Origin: Gavia stellata | Lineage: Eukaryota > Chordata > Aves > Gaviiformes > Gaviidae | Direction of reading: 5' to 3' | Assembly (NCBI RefSeq): GCF_030936135.1 | Contig: NC_082597.1 | Coordinates: forward strand, 45,081,095 to 45,145,094 | Length of the DNA: 64,000 nucleotides | Part shown: in pieces, positions 38,341-51,986 of the stretch | Layout: every line of letters starts with the position of its first letter | How positions within the stretch are numbered: position 1 is the stretch's first letter | Notes under the pieces: generated by a model | Told to the model about the DNA's origin: nothing | Seen by the model: only the letters and a program-made list of their open reading frames with translations | The model's database searches: none | Program-made: the position numbers and the translations under genes

Positions 38341-38380
38341 CTTTCTCTGATTAATATATGCTTTCTCTGATTAATATATG
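38341..38380. repeat. Perfect 20-bp tandem duplication
   Basis: The unit ctttctctgattaatatatg occurs twice head-to-tail with no mismatch. A further partial unit (atttctctgat) precedes it. Confidence 0.95.
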
Positions 38381-38631
38381 CTTTTGAACCAATAATATTT
38401 TCTGTTTTAAAAGTCCATATAATGTGTATGCTAAGCAAAAATTAAAACCTACAAAGAAGCCCTAAAAGCTTTAGTTCTGATTTTTTTTTTTTTTTTTTAA
38501 GTGCCAAACCCTACTTTTTGCAGTGGGACTCAGCTACCCAGCAGGGACTCAGGAATCCAGCAAAGGTCTGGCTGGAATAAAAAACTCAAGCTGGTGTGCC
38601 TGTTATATATTATAGGGAGCCAAAATGTGGA

Positions 38632-39128
38632 TTAAATGGGTCCCTCACTACAAGAAGGACATTGAGGTGCTGGAGCGTGTCCAGAGAAGGGCGACGAAGC
38701 TGGTGAGGGGTCTGGAGCACAAGTCTTATGAGGAGCGGCTGAGGGAACTGGGGTTGTTCAGTCTGGAGAAGAGGAGGCTGAGGGGAGACCTTATCGCTCT
38801 CTACGATTACCTGAAAGGGGGTTGCAGAGAGGTGGGTGTTGGCCTCTTCTCCCAAGTGATGAGTGACAGGACAAGAGGAAATGGCCTCAAGTTGCGCCAG
38901 GGGAGATTCAGGCTGGATATTAGGAAAAATTTCTTTACTGAGAGAGTGGTGAAGCATTGGAACAGGCTGCCCAGGGAAGTGGTGGAGTCACCATCCCTGG
39001 AGGTGTTCAAGGAACATGTGGACGTGGCATTGTGGGACATGGTTTAATGGGCATGGTGGTGTTGGTTGATGGTTGGACTTGATGATCTTCCAGGTCTTTT
39101 CCAACCTTAGTGATTCTGTGATTCTGTA
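38632..39128 (+). repeat. CR1 LINE, 5'-truncated 3' end (copy B) with open ORF2 tail
   Basis: Encodes the C-terminal part of the CR1 reverse-transcriptase polyprotein without a stop (38,625-39,047; includes [40 protein letters not shown] and [21 protein letters not shown]), then the 3' UTR ending in two ATTCTGTG units at 39,113-39,128. It lacks endonuclease and reverse-transcriptase domains and so cannot move by itself. The intact frame and close match to copy A suggest a fairly young insertion. Confidence 0.92.
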
Positions 39129-42100
39129 AATCAAGTTTGAATTCAGCCCATTGCCTTTGATTGTTTGATTCCACAGAATTTATGAAATTAATAAATCACT
39201 AACTCCTTAAGTAATGGTGAGCAAGCAATGACTATAACTTCAGTTACGCTTGTGTATAGCTCAGTGCAAAGACCTCATTAGCAAATGCACCATTGCTCCA
39301 GCAAGAGGTTCATTTTTTTGTAAATGGAAGTACTTGAATCTGCTGAAAAATGGTTCTGTTCCCCTCCCCTCATTTCCATGTTTTAAGTAACCATATATGC
39401 AAGATGTTGTGGGTTTCTTTTTTTTTTTTTTACTAGCATGAGAAAATACAAGGTTTGGTTTTTTTCCTGTCCACTTTGTAATGCTTTGAAGAAATAGAAG
39501 GACAAACAGTATTCCCATTTTGAAAAGTGTTTATTTCTAAAACTGCTGTTTTGGATCATCTTCAAGTTGAACTAATCATGCAATTCTGAAACTTGCTGCC
39601 TGAGTGCTTTGAAAAGCGGAGGAGGAAATGTGTCTGCTGGCCATGATGAAGGTGTATCCAAACTATGTAGCTGAAATCCCTTCCCCAAAGTTAAGGCTTA
39701 CGTGTAGACTTGTGGTAAACACCTTTACAGACAATAGATACCACAGCAAAAATTCTTTCTAGGTTTACCAGAGTTATCTCAGTGACTTGAAAAAGTAGCT
39801 TTAAAAACATTAAAACCTCTCAGAGGTGGCTGGAGTAGAGTCAGTCAGGCATCTGGGAGGTGGGTGCCTTTGCTCTGGTCCTCACTGTTGTTACTCTCTC
39901 TTTGTTGGATAGTGTCAACTCGTTATTAGGAGCAGACCACCAAACTCCCTTCTCACCTGTGTGTATGTGCATCAAAGGCTGTCATTCTAGCCCTATGACT
40001 CCTATGTTTCATTAAAGTTGTGTCCAAAATAAGCAGCTGAGAGTCCTTTGGGCTTCTTCTTCTCAGGTATATATAATGCTGTGAGCTCCCAAACATGTAG
40101 GTGAATTGCTTAGCTGCAAAGCTTCTGCAAATGGATGAGCACCCTCCTCCTGGGCACCTGCAGGACCTCAATAGTGAAGACTTGAGGAGTACCTAAAATA
40201 GTAAGATTTGAGCTCATAATCCCTGCATGATTAAATGGGGATTGTTTTGGGGCCTCATCCTGAGTTTAAGAATCCAGTCTCATCTTCCTTGCAAACTCCA
40301 TGAGACTGTCTACCTAGTCACAGGGTACTGTAGGAGTTTGTTCCTGTTATGCGACTGGCCAAGGAAGACACATCCCGTGCAGGTGTCTCATGTAGTGGGA
40401 AGGAGGGTATCTTGGTAGTCTGAAACTGTTTGATTGTTGGAAATGTGGGTAGCTTAACATGTGGACCTGGGAAAAATGACTGTCTCATAAATTGGGAATT
40501 CCCTTTGGAAGATGCACCTGGTGTCAGGAAAAAGGGCTCCTGCCGAAGCTGGAAAGGTAAGCGCTAAAAGCTGGGAGGGCGGTTGCTGTCACATGGTTGT
40601 ATATGCAGGCACTCAGTAAGGGGTAAAAGGATGGTGACTCTGGGCAACTGGGAAAAAGTTTAATAACTCTAAAATCCCCCATGTCAAGCATGAAGTAGAG
40701 GAGAAACCAAATAAACAAGGGCCAGGACAGCTGTGTCCTACCAGTGCCTGAAATGCACATTTTTCACAGGGTACAAATTTCTCACGTTTATTGCCTGGGT
40801 GAAATACAAAAATGACTGAACTTTGAAATGTGAAACTTGTTATTTCTAAACTTGCTAATAAGCAGGACAGTGAAAGCTTCTTTTAGAAAAGTGATTGTGA
40901 AATTAGTCTTCTCAAGCAGAAATGGTCTGCTCTGAGGAGTCTCCTGACCATGTCTGCCTCCCACAACCTGTGTCCCCACCTCTCTCTTTTCTGTGGAAGA
41001 TAAGGACTATGAGAAAAAATGTATGTATTTTGGTGTATAGTCTTGCTTTAATACATCATTTCAGACATACCATACTTCCTCACATTCCTATTTATAAAAT
41101 GAATAGTTCTATTCTTATTACTGCTTTTTATTCTCTGTATTTTCCATCTATAGAAAGTTTTATTGTTTATAAACAATGCACTTGGTTACATGAATAATTT
41201 TGAATGCCATTTTGGTTTAATATGTATGGAAACAAATCTTAATCTTCATGTAAACTCTATTTTAATCAGAAATAGTATATTATAAAGTACAGCTAGACAG
41301 CTAAGTTTATTCTTGCCGCAACGCTACTGAAACCCCTGGAGTTCCACCAGGAACAGATTTGGGCCAGAATGTCTAGAATATAGTTACAATATATTCATTT
41401 TCTCATGCCTCAGAAATGGACTGTTTATGCGCCAAGCTGTAAAGTGATATTCATGATGACTGAAGCCTGAACAACATTAAAATATCCAGATCCTCTGCTC
41501 CAAATCCTCTGGTATCCGAAACTGTTCTTTTCCTTTCAAAAGGAGGGGGCTACCGCTGCTGAGGGTAAACAAGGGCAGGGGCACAGCTTTAGTACTCAAG
41601 CTTAAATGAGGACTAGCCTAGCTAATACTGAGGCTTAACTGCAGGGAGCCTGGGTCTAAGGTGCTGCCCCAGCCCCGAAGGCTGCCCAGCACCCTCCCCA
41701 CCAGCTCTGCCTTCCTGCTCCTGCGGCAGAAGCTTCGTGGGTTGACCCTTTCAGCTCAGCTATCCTTGGGATACTTGCTGCGCTGCCCCCCAAAAAACCC
41801 TTTTGAGAGGAATTTTTCTTTAAATGAAAAGTGCTGTGGAAAATTGCTTTTTATTGCAATTATAATGGATACAGTGGTTCACACAGTTAGCAGCGTGCTT
41901 GAGAGCCAGGGCCCACACTCTGTTCACACACTATGGAATATCAAGTACAATCATGTTTTCTGTTTTATTTGGCCATCATTTCCAGAAGTAGGAGCTTGAA
42001 ATTATACTCACAGTAACTGCACTGATTTTTTGATGGTCTTGAGTGCCACCCAGCTCTTACTGAATGCCAGGATAGGTAGTAAGTGCAAGGAATTCTTGAA

Positions 42101-43192
42101 GATCTCTTGCTCTGGAACCTAATTTCTTTTTTTTAAACTTTGCCCATCTGTATATTTAAATTATAGTCAGAGAGAAAATTTTGCTGAACATATGATAAAA
42201 CCATTCACTTTTTAAAAACAGATTTTAGAATCGTTAAAAAGAAATCACTGTGTATAAGATCTCAGAGTAAGATGCAACCAAGTTTATTTTTACATCCTTT
42301 TGAACCAGTGGAAATACCTATGCACAGGCATGCCTACATATGCAAGTTTTAGCAAGTTCAAAGCTTGAACAGAGGCAAGGAGTTCCTTCTTTATGATTGT
42401 AGTGATTTAGGGGAAGGAATAGAAACAGTATATAAGTATTACCAGGTTATTTATGTAAGCTGACATAGGACAACTTTGTCGATTGGTCATCCTATGCTTG
42501 ACTGACTCTTCATCCCCCAATTAATTTTTATTATAAATAATCCTGGCAGGTCGGGTGTAAATGTCCATAGTGTCTCTGGCAAAGCCTTTCCACAGTAGCT
42601 TTATTATCATATTGCTGCAGGCAACTGTTTTGGAAAGCTCAGGATCTTCACTAGAGAACTTAGAGGCTCGTGGCAGACAGTAGCTCTGCAAGGGTGAGGT
42701 TCTTCATGTTTTATGGATGTGCAGAGCTCTGTTTGATTCTGATCTTGAAGGTCGCTTGGTCAAAAGTCGTGAGCAACACCTACAACTCTTCTTCCTCTAA
42801 TTCCAGAAAGAAATGTGCCTGGAAAATATTTTGTGTTTTATGAATGCTTTTAGGTTCCTGTTTCTTGTTTCCTTTAGAAAAAGAGAAAAACAGTGTATAA
42901 CCCAGTTGAAAATATGGGTTATCTGAGAGCTGCCTGCATTGTAAAAATTAGAGCAGCAAACAAGCATTGCTCCATCATTGAACAGTCCTGGGGCTTGGCT
43001 GAGCCTTCCATCACACACAACATGAAGTTGCTGAGCTGCTCCACACAACACGGTCTTTCCTGCTCTTGTTCTGTAGTGAATGCACATCTGGGATGCAGAT
43101 TTCAAACTATAGCATCTCAGTCTGCTTGGAATATGCCTGTGCTGCCTTTTAAAATATCCCAGGAGCCCTCCAACACCGATTCTACATCATGT
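39129..43192. other. Intergenic DNA, no gene recognised
   Basis: AT-rich sequence with only short ORFs. The 42,440-42,570 segment (including cccaattaatttttattataaataatcctggcagg) has the dense motif look of a conserved non-coding element, but this cannot be judged without an alignment. Confidence 0.4.
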
Positions 43193-43409
43193 AGAATCAT
43201 AGAATAGTTTGGGTTGTAAGTGACCTTTAAAGGTCATCTAGTCCAACCAGCTTGCAATGAGCAGGGACATCTTCAACTAGATCAGGTTGCTCAGAGCCCC
43301 GTCCAACCTGGCCTTGAATATTTCCAGGGATGGGGCACCTACCACCTCTCTGGGCAACCTGTTCCAGTGTTTCACTACCCTCATCGTAAAAAATTTCTTC
43401 CTTAAATTC
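43193..43409 (-). repeat. CR1 3'-end fragment (copy D)
   Basis: On the + strand it begins agaatcatagaatagtttgggtt, continues gtgacctttaaaggtcatctagtccaacc and ends at a decayed 'tgttccagtgtttcactaccctcatcgtaaaaaatttcttcc'. This is the reversed 3' UTR and ORF2 C-terminus of a CR1 subfamily different from copies A-C. It is 5'-truncated. Confidence 0.9.
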
Positions 43410-46400
43410 CATGTGTCAGTGCAGTCCCAAGCCGGTGGGCTCCACTCCAAGGACTACCCACAGTGGGGTTTTCTGCCTGGACAATTCAAAATTTTCTGAT
43501 GACACGCATGCTCAGGTAGGACTTGGCCAGGTCCTGAACTGACGTCGCTGCTGTTCTGCATGGCAGACCAGCAGACCTGGGCTCTAGTTTAGAGCTGGAA
43601 GTGGGGAGAAGAGCTTCTGGATTAATTTTGACACTTGTAATTCTCTTACTGCACTGAGACAACATAAAGCAATTGGTAAGAGAACGGAAAAAAATAATCC
43701 AATCCATATTGAAAGCATATGCTGTACATCCCAGCCAAATGTGACTCAAATAGCTGTAGCCTGAAAATTGGAATTTGTAAGCCTAACACTGATCCAGCAG
43801 AAAGTATAACACACCAATGCTTATAAAATTAGAAATAATTCAGCAGCACTTGGACATAAGAGTACTATGATATATTTTCTTTCAGTCTGAATAGAAGCGC
43901 CCACCTTCAAGTGATGCCCTACACTTGCATGAGATTTCACTCCCTCTGGCTTCTCCAGAGGAGGCTGCTGCAGCTGAGGCCCTTTTAGGTGCAGAAGTTC
44001 AAAGCTGCAGAATCCTTTTTTCAGTAGGATTACTCTTTTTATAAAGCTCTGTGTGTGTACTGGAAAAGCAATTTATTTTGTCACTAACATGGGATAAAGC
44101 ATCATTACGCTACTCAGCTGTCACTGGAGAGTATTTGGAAATGGTAAATCTGTTTTGGGCCCAGTAGTAGTTCTAATCATAGCAAAAATCTTTCTAGTCT
44201 GAATAAAAAAAATTAGGAAGTGCAGGATGAGGGCTGATTTTTTTTTTCCCCAAAAGTTCTGAAATTTAAGGGACAGAATTTTCTAAAGAATGTAGGATTT
44301 AAAAAAAAAACCTGTTTCTCTAAAATGTTGCGGTGCAGAATCTTAAATATATGACTTTTAAAAAAAGTCAACTGTACTATTTAAAGCATTGAAATCTATA
44401 GGAGTTGGGCACTTTTCAAAATCCTATGGCAGGCAAAGGCTCAAATTCTCCAGTGGGATTAGGTGTTTAAATATATTCGAGAAGCAGACTCCAGAGCCAC
44501 AAGAGGGGGTTAGGGATTCGCCACTGCCAAGTGCGTTGCCTAACTTTACAGAACGCTGTAAATATGGGAAATTCACAACATACAGAGAGGCACCTGGGTC
44601 CCAGGGTAATGTCTGGGAATACATTATGCAAAGCAGGGCTCTGCTTAAATAGCAAGAAGAACTTGATGAAGAACATGTCTTACTTAAATGGCTTAATCTG
44701 GATTGGAATATAGCGTCTTCCTTCAGCCAAGATTTCTCTTTCTTTCATGTGCCTGAGCCCTGCATTTCATGGTCTAAGCAGGAATAAACACTTAATTTAC
44801 AAAGTAGAAAAGAGGTGTGGAGTGGTTGCCATTTCATTAAATAGGTTATCACTTAGAGCTGTCACTCATGATGGGTGAAGACGAGTCAGTGCCCTTTTCT
44901 GCCTATATAGAAGGGAGTACTTGGATTAGGAAAGATAGAGGGTGTTTTGGGACATGGTGTCTTCAGTGCGTATTTGAGCTGCTCCACTGCATGGACTAAA
45001 CCAGGTTGTCCTTCCTGCAGCTTGCAGGATGACTTTGGCTTCTCAGACATTTAATTTGCCCCTAAATCAGCTTCCTGCTTCCCTTTTCCCTAGGTTGTGG
45101 CGTGGATGAATTGTGTGGCATATGATCTGCTTTTTCTGAAGGGCTCTGTGGGATCTTTTTGGTCATGTGGCTGGGAGCACAGCTAGTAAAAGGCTAAACT
45201 GCTGCTGTTCTCCATCCTGCAGTGAGACCACATTCAGTCCTGTGACAAGACCACTCGTGTATGCTTGGGCATGTGATGGGAGCAATCTGCTCATCCTGAC
45301 TTTCATTGTGTCCCTTGTGTGATGAGACATGTATTTTGGTCACAAAGGAGGCATACTTCCCATTGTGCAGAAAAGGCAGGGTTAGGACAGCCCACAAAAG
45401 CCTCCTCACCAGGCTGTGTGGATATCCTGGACCAAGAGCTTTGCAATCACTGGGCTGCTGCAGAAGGTGGATCTTTGCTCGGACGCTGGGCTGTGAACCG
45501 GAGCCCCTGTGGCAGGAGTGGCCATTGACTCTGCTGTGGCCTGGGAGGGAGTATGAACAGTAGTAACAGGGAGATCTTGATCCACCACAACTGTTTGCTG
45601 AGTGACCAGGTAAATATTTCTAGACCTTCTTGCTTTCTAGAGGAGGTCTCCTTGCCGAACGTGATCATGCTGGAGCAAGCTGGAGCTCTAGGATAATTGC
45701 AGCAAGGCTTCTGATAAACATCAAGTGTACATACTGGAATAGCAATGTATCATTCTCTGCCTTTGTCAAGTATTGAAGGAAGTCTCTTTCCAATGGTGAC
45801 CATGTACTTTGAATAGTCATGTCCGAGAAAGATGAACAGGTTTGCTTATTACACATAGTAGCTGCTGCAGCAACCCAGACCATTGAATGAGAAACGGAGA
45901 AAGAGAAACCTATGTTACCTACAGGTATTTGTAATCTCTGTTGTTGAACTGAATGATGACTACATGGGAAGCAGGTGAATGAACTGAGGATGAAATGGCA
46001 TCAACAGTTAGCTCAGGCACACATGCTGGAGCATGTTGTTGTGTTATGTCTGTTACATTACTCAGAAAATTCAGCTGCAATGTGCAGTGTTGCTAGGGCA
46101 CGCTGTAAGGACTGGGGAGTGCCCTGGGATTCTGCAGCAGAGCACAGCATGTAGTGGTCTTGTTATCAATGCTCCAGTAATTGCTGGCTTGAATACCCTC
46201 AGAATGAACGTGTGTGTGGGCAGCCACTCGTGGAGTAATGCTGAAGGATACAGCAATGTCCAGCCAGATTTTTTTTGTCCACTCTCTGCACCATAGGCAG
46301 TATAACTTGACATGATTGCCTACATGCCTGTATGCTTCTGGCACCAGCATTTGTTAGGGTTTTTTTTTTTCATTTTTTTTATAACCTGTATCCTTTAAAA

Positions 46401-49400
46401 TCATGTGATTAAGTGATGAAGTGACTTAAAATGGTGGCAGTCACCCATGTCAGATTCCTGGGATTTTGCACGTTTAAGGATGCTAAAGCAGCAAGGTCTA
46501 TCTCGCAGTACATGGGATGCTTCTAACTGCTTATTCTGCTTGTACCTGCTTATCTCTTCCCCCAAAGGAAAAACTGTTTGAAAAGTGTATACTGCCTTAT
46601 TAAATCCATCTGATATTACTAATGCATGACAAAGAGCCGGGCTGCTGCTTATACTTTTCAGAAGTTGTCATGTGGAGTGGTAGCAAAATGCACAAAACAA
46701 TTTTCCATCTGAGTCACTGGGGAAATGGATTAATGAATATGAACGCTGTCCTCACGCATTTAAACTGAGCCCCTTTTTCTGCTGCTTCCCAATCTTCTCA
46801 ACTATAAATAATGCCGATACACCAAATGGTACCATCTCTCCAAATTATGGTTCCCTCTGCAGTCCCACTTTGAAATTTTGGACGTCATCAGATTAAACTG
46901 TCCTTTAATCTCATGCTTCATTTTCCAGGACTTTGTTCTGCAAGTGTGAGGAATTATGTTGGAGTAAAGATGGGCAGAACTAAGTTTGTTACATGGTTCC
47001 ACTCTAGCTAGGAAATGTCTGCATCTGCAAGGAACTTACCAGTCAAAATCAACCCCATAAATGATAGGAATATTTGAAACAAAAAAAACCCCAAAACTGG
47101 CTGTTTAGATTGTGTTTTAAAACTGCAAACAGAAAATCAGTTAATAAAGGACGCTTTTCAGGGAACTACAGAAAGGCACAGAAATCTTTCTAAAAGTGGC
47201 AAGTTAAAGGGCATAGAGTGTCAAAGCCCACCCTGGGAGATGACCCAAACTGTCCTGATCACTTGGCTTGCTGCAGCCCGTTAAATTGTAATTTATCAAT
47301 TTAAGAATTCATGGCATTGATAAAGCTGTGGTCAGCCCTCTTGAAATTGTCATCCCCAACCTGACTTTGCACCCAAACTTTCATCAACTTCCTGTTCCCA
47401 TCCCCTTTGCATTTACTAATTGCATGCCAGGTGATTAAACAAGCATCTTGTTACATATAAAGCAGTTGTCCACATCGGAAATGCTGAACTAGGAGTTGTT
47501 TGATCCAACCATCCATTTGCTGGGCTGTTTAACAGTAGTACAGGGTAAATCATGCCACACCTGCAACTCTAGCTGCACAAGGAGTAAAGGGCCACACAAA
47601 GTGGATATGAACACAGGACTGCAGTGGCCACTTGCCTCTTTTGAGGAAGTGGGTGATGTGGGAGCTTCTCTGGTTGGGATTCAGGGTCACCAGGGAGGGT
47701 GAAACAAAGTGAGATGAGAAAGGGCAACGTCAGGAAGAGCAGGCTTCCAGAAATGTCCTTGTGGAAACAGAGGTGCTGGTAAATGTTGCTACCCTCAGGG
47801 TTATTGACATCTGAGGGATTAGCCTGAAAAAATCTCATTTTTGATCTTGAATGGTTAAAAGGAAGGATTTTCCTAGCTCCCGTGATGCCTTTGGGATCTG
47901 GTCCTTGGATCTTGCCTCTACTTATAGGCACCTGAATATCTTAGAAAATCTGTCTGTAAGACCTCAATTCAATAGGATATTTCTGTGCATGCCCAGCTTA
48001 GAATTGCATGGACTCCCTGGTGAAGCCAGGGGCATGCATTATAAATCCAGATGTGTGGTTGTGTACCTTGGGCTACAGATGGCAATTATTTCTTCGATTT
48101 TTGAGTACCATACATTGCAACAAAGTTTTGATCTGTTACTGTACCTTTAAAAGATAATCAGTACCTAATAAATAATAGCACTTTAAAAGTGCTAAAAAAG
48201 CACAGTTAGTCATATGTTGATTGCATAAGTGTAATTTTGTCACCTTTTTTTATAGTATCTTAAAATCTGTACATGAAGGGTTTCTGTGATAATTTGCTGT
48301 TGTATCTAGTTTTATATTGGTAAACTTTCTGCAGAATGATTTATGATGGTATGTGCCATCTGCTGCGAATTTTGGTAAAATATTTTATCCTGCCTAGATA
48401 TGGTTAACATTTTCAGTATGAAGTTGGTTTTTGGAGTGTTTTCTTTTAGCAAGAGGCAGGTGGTGCTTCAAACACTCAGGGAATGGATTTCAGACAGAGT
48501 TTGGATTTGCCTTTTTAGAGGATTTGGGGATCTAGTTGTAAAATACAACACTGGATCACCGTTTCATGAGCAAATAGTTCTCCAGACACAGATCCTGCTC
48601 ACGTGGTTTTGATTTTCTTTGAGGCATCACAAATTCTTTAGGTTAAAGACATAAAATAGAGTGACTGCAGCTCTACAGGAAAACAGGCAGTGTTTAGCCT
48701 CAGGGCAAGTATACAGGATAGAAGGGAGGATTAAACATCGTACAGACTTTGTAGCCGTGTAGGGCAGCACATGTGTGCATGAAGTAAGGAAGTGCGTGTG
48801 TACAGCAAGCAGAGCATCTCCAGAAGCAGTGCTGCTTCAGGGCTCATCAGAGGCAGTAGGACAACTCCTCGGGAAGCATGGCATGCCCCAAGGGTGGTCC
48901 CAAACCATCAGGTGACAATGGCAAAGGGGAAATAATGTGCCCGCCGGGCTGAGGAGCCACCGGGCATAGTAGCAGGTTGCTAACAGTGTGTTATGGTCTT
49001 CCATGGTAAATGTGGTGGTTGCAGACTTTTGTCATTCCTATTAGTTCTTCTCAAAGCAATTGTTAGAAGGCACCAGGCAAGCAGTTAAAGTAAATAAAAT
49101 CTTTTTTTTGTCAATATAAACATTTGTTTTGCTCAAGTTTAAATGAAATAATATTTTTGTTCTTTTGGCCATATGTCTCTTTCAGCCTGTTAGTAAGACT
49201 AAACTCTGCTTGTTGGGGTTTTGTTTTTAGTGTTGCTTTGTAAATAAAAAAAAGAAGGAAATGCCCATTACACAAAGCAAAATGTATGTAAAATACAGGG
49301 AGCTATTTCGTTTACTACATGGTTTGCCTTTTTTTTAACAAATCTTCCTTTCCCTATTGCTTTCCATGTATGCATGCCCAGAAGAAACTTAGTCTTGAGA

Positions 49401-49649
49401 GGTATAAGTAGCAACAGCCTTGAGTAGATCATCTGAACACCCTCAACCAGCAGTTCTCAAATTTGGGAGGGGATGTGAAACTTCTCTGGAGGAGGGAAGA
49501 GGTAAAATAAAAAAACCCAAACAACTTTGTATATAAAACCTCAAATTCTACTACAGTTGGAAATTGCTCTTTAGCAATTTAAGATAACTGAATAAATAGT
49601 AGCTTAAAAAAAGATAACACTTTCAAGAAGTAATAAAAATTGTATAGGA
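43410..49649. other. Intergenic DNA with a weak coding-like block
   Basis: No supported gene. At about 45,190-46,350 a chain of minus-strand open segments in alternating frames (for example SMVWVAAAATMCNKQTCSS and LERDFLQYLTKAENDTLLFQY) is suggestive of a decayed coding sequence, but I recognise no family. The 47,270-47,470 segment is compact and motif-rich and could be a conserved element. Confidence 0.35.
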
Positions 49650-50760
49650 ATCCTGTCATTCCTTTTGCTTGGATAAATAATTGGAGAAAAGTTAGAAAAG
49701 AGGAGGTTGAAGTAAAAGGTTATTTTTCACAGTGGAGTCACTAGTGAAGTCCTGCAGGGATCTGGACTGTATAATATATTCGTAAGTGATCTGTGAAGAG
49801 ATGTGACTGGCAAGGAGAAAAAGTTTATTGATGTTAATAAATCAGGGTAGTAAATAATAAATCAGGACTGTCTGTAAGAATTGCAGAAGGACTTCATGGG
49901 ACTCAGTGACCGGCTGTTAAAATGGCAGATAAAAGTTAGTTTTGATAAATGTTGCACATGGGGACAAACACTGCTAATTTCACGTATAAAGTTGTGGGTT
50001 GTCTTACCAATTGCCACTCAGGAAAGAGATCTGAGAGTTATAATAAATGGTATTAGGTGTTATAGAGAAAGTGATAATGAGCAAACAGAAAATATCACTG
50101 TGCTATTATACAAATCTCAGTGTGCCCTCAGACTATGCAGGCTCCTCTAGTACTCCCATCTGAATACTTAAGTAGCAAAATAGGAAAAGATTCATGGCAA
50201 GGCAATAAATGTGATCAAAGATTCCCAAATGGCTTCTCTACAAGAAATGTAGGTTGCAGAGTAGCCTAGGTCTTCTGTTTTATTTTTAATTCTTACCACT
50301 TACCCAACATGAGAAGACTGATGACTCAAGGAAGATGCAGTTCTATATTAAAAGACCTAGAGAAAAGATAAGGCCATGATAAAAGCCCATGAGTGGCATG
50401 GGAAGGCAGAGAGGGAATGATTGTTTAATGTCTGTCCCAGTAGAGGAACCAGAGTGCACCAAATTAATTAAAAAAAAAAAGTCAATTCAGACCAAAAGGA
50501 AATGGTTCTTTGCACCATGTGTAAGTAAACCGTGAAACTCTGCTGCAGGATGCGTGGTTGCTGAAAACACTGGCTTCAAAAAGCTCCTAGAAAAATTCAA
50601 GTAAGAGAAATTCATCAAGGGCTACTAAATACAATGACACCCGTTTTCGGTTCAAGAAACTTCTGAGGAAGCCCCAGGTTGCTGGAAGCTGGAAGACAGT
50701 TATGGGGGGGAACTCACTGCAACGCTTGCCCCACCTTCCACTTTTTGGAGTTGCGTTACA
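49650..50760 (+). repeat. Old CR1/L3-type LINE remnant
   Basis: The + strand retains diverged blocks of a LINE reverse transcriptase in order: a 'ggagtcactagtgaagtcctgcagggatctggactgtataat' block matching the GVPQGSxLGP motif, a 'gcagaaggacttcatgggactcagtgaccggctg' block, 'gataaatgttgcacatgggg', 'ggaaagagatctgagagttat' (the ERDLGV motif), and a C-terminal tail ending about 50,640-50,760. Stops and frameshifts occur throughout. The subfamily is uncertain. Confidence 0.65.
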
Positions 50761-51749
50761 AGGCTCCTAGCCCTGGTTTCAGCCAGTGTGATCCCTCTGA
50801 TCTTTAATGTTCTGTTCTCTTGAAACCAACAAAATATGTATCACCAGATGGTTTTATAGACACGTAGCATGCAATTTCCTAGAATTACATCCTAGCGGTT
50901 GTTGATTCAATATTGTCTGTATACTACAGACAACGTGCAGACATAGTTCTTTGTCTCAGTTATTGCCCATTCACTTCATATAGTCGGAGAGTTTGCGTGG
51001 CTTTCATGCACTAATCTTTGGCAGTTACTATCCTGGTGGTAAATGTTTTTGTGCTCGTCAGCTAGATTGTTGCATTAGGTATGTAACATCTAAAATTTAG
51101 GCTTCCTATCTGATCTATTGATCTAGGCTCCCTCTGTAGTGAATGAAGAAAAAGAGGCATTTCCCATTAACACTATTCTGAGAAAGAAGAGATATAATTA
51201 CCCAATGTATTTTCTTGAGTGACAAGTTGGGAATAGGATGTTCCTACAGACAAACCAAGAAACCACAGTACTTTCAATGGGGAAGGTGAGAGAAAGGTTT
51301 TATGCTGCTTCAATGGATGAAGCAGAAACCTGTTAAAGCTGGGGTGGGAATAAAGACTGGCAATGCAGAGGGGAGAGGGATGGAAGAGGACAATTAGAAA
51401 ATTCTTCCACTGTCTTCACTGGAAAAAAAAAGTATTATATTGTGTCAGTAACTGTTACACAGATAAGGTAAATTACCCCTTGTAGATAATTGTTCCCTCC
51501 ATTAACTGCAGAGGCTCATGCTTGGCTTAGACCAGAAACCTCTATTTTAGGGAGATGTTAGCTGCAATAAATTGCACCTTCACTGACACTGGCCTCTGAA
51601 AAAAATAATGTCAGGTGCCACTTCAACAGTTACTTTTACAGTCAGAGAAATCTGTCAAATAGTCATCTGACTTGACATTTGGAAGTATTCTTTTTTTCCT
51701 CCTTTTTTCTCCAGCTTTGAAGATTGTCATCCTTTGACTTTTGGCTTGC
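50761..51749. other. Intergenic DNA, nothing identified
   Basis: Unique AT-rich sequence between two LINE remnants. No ORF, RNA gene or repeat could be recognised. Confidence 0.4.
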
Positions 51750-51986
51750 AGAGTAAATTTTCTTTAAGATTGCACTCATTTGTGGTCAAGTATTGGAACA
51801 GTGGTCAAGCATTGGAACAGGCTGCCCAGGGAGGTGTTAGAGTCACCATCACCGCAGGTGTTCAAAAAATGTGTAGACATGGCACTGTGGGACATGGTTT
51901 AGTGGGCATGGTGGTGTTGGGTTGATGGTTGGACTCAATGATCTTACAGGTCTTTTGCAACCTTAGTGATTCTGTGATTCTGTGAT
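51750..51986 (+). repeat. CR1 3'-end fragment (copy C)
   Basis: Short 5'-truncated CR1 of the same type as copies A and B: 'aagcattggaacaggctgcccaggg', 'gtgggacatggtttagtgggcatgg', then the 3' UTR with two ATTCTGTG units at the end. At its left side a 19-bp segment (gtggtcaagtattggaaca) is duplicated in tandem at 51,782-51,819 with one mismatch. Confidence 0.85.

Larger units (their letters stand above)
34110..38631. other. Intergenic DNA downstream of MYF5
   Basis: GC content falls back to the background level by about 34.5 kb. No gene is recognised. Simple repeats at 36.3 and 36.5 kb, a weak minus-strand coding-like block at 37.7-38.3 kb, a 20-bp tandem duplication at 38.34 kb and a T-run at about 38,481-38,498 are listed separately or noted here. 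Confidence 0.5.

Noticed and set aside
44380-44640. Possible old SINE or MIR-like element
   Set aside because: Phrases such as 'ggagttgggcacttttcaaaatcc' looked familiar from old amniote elements, but no box A/B or tail could be confirmed.
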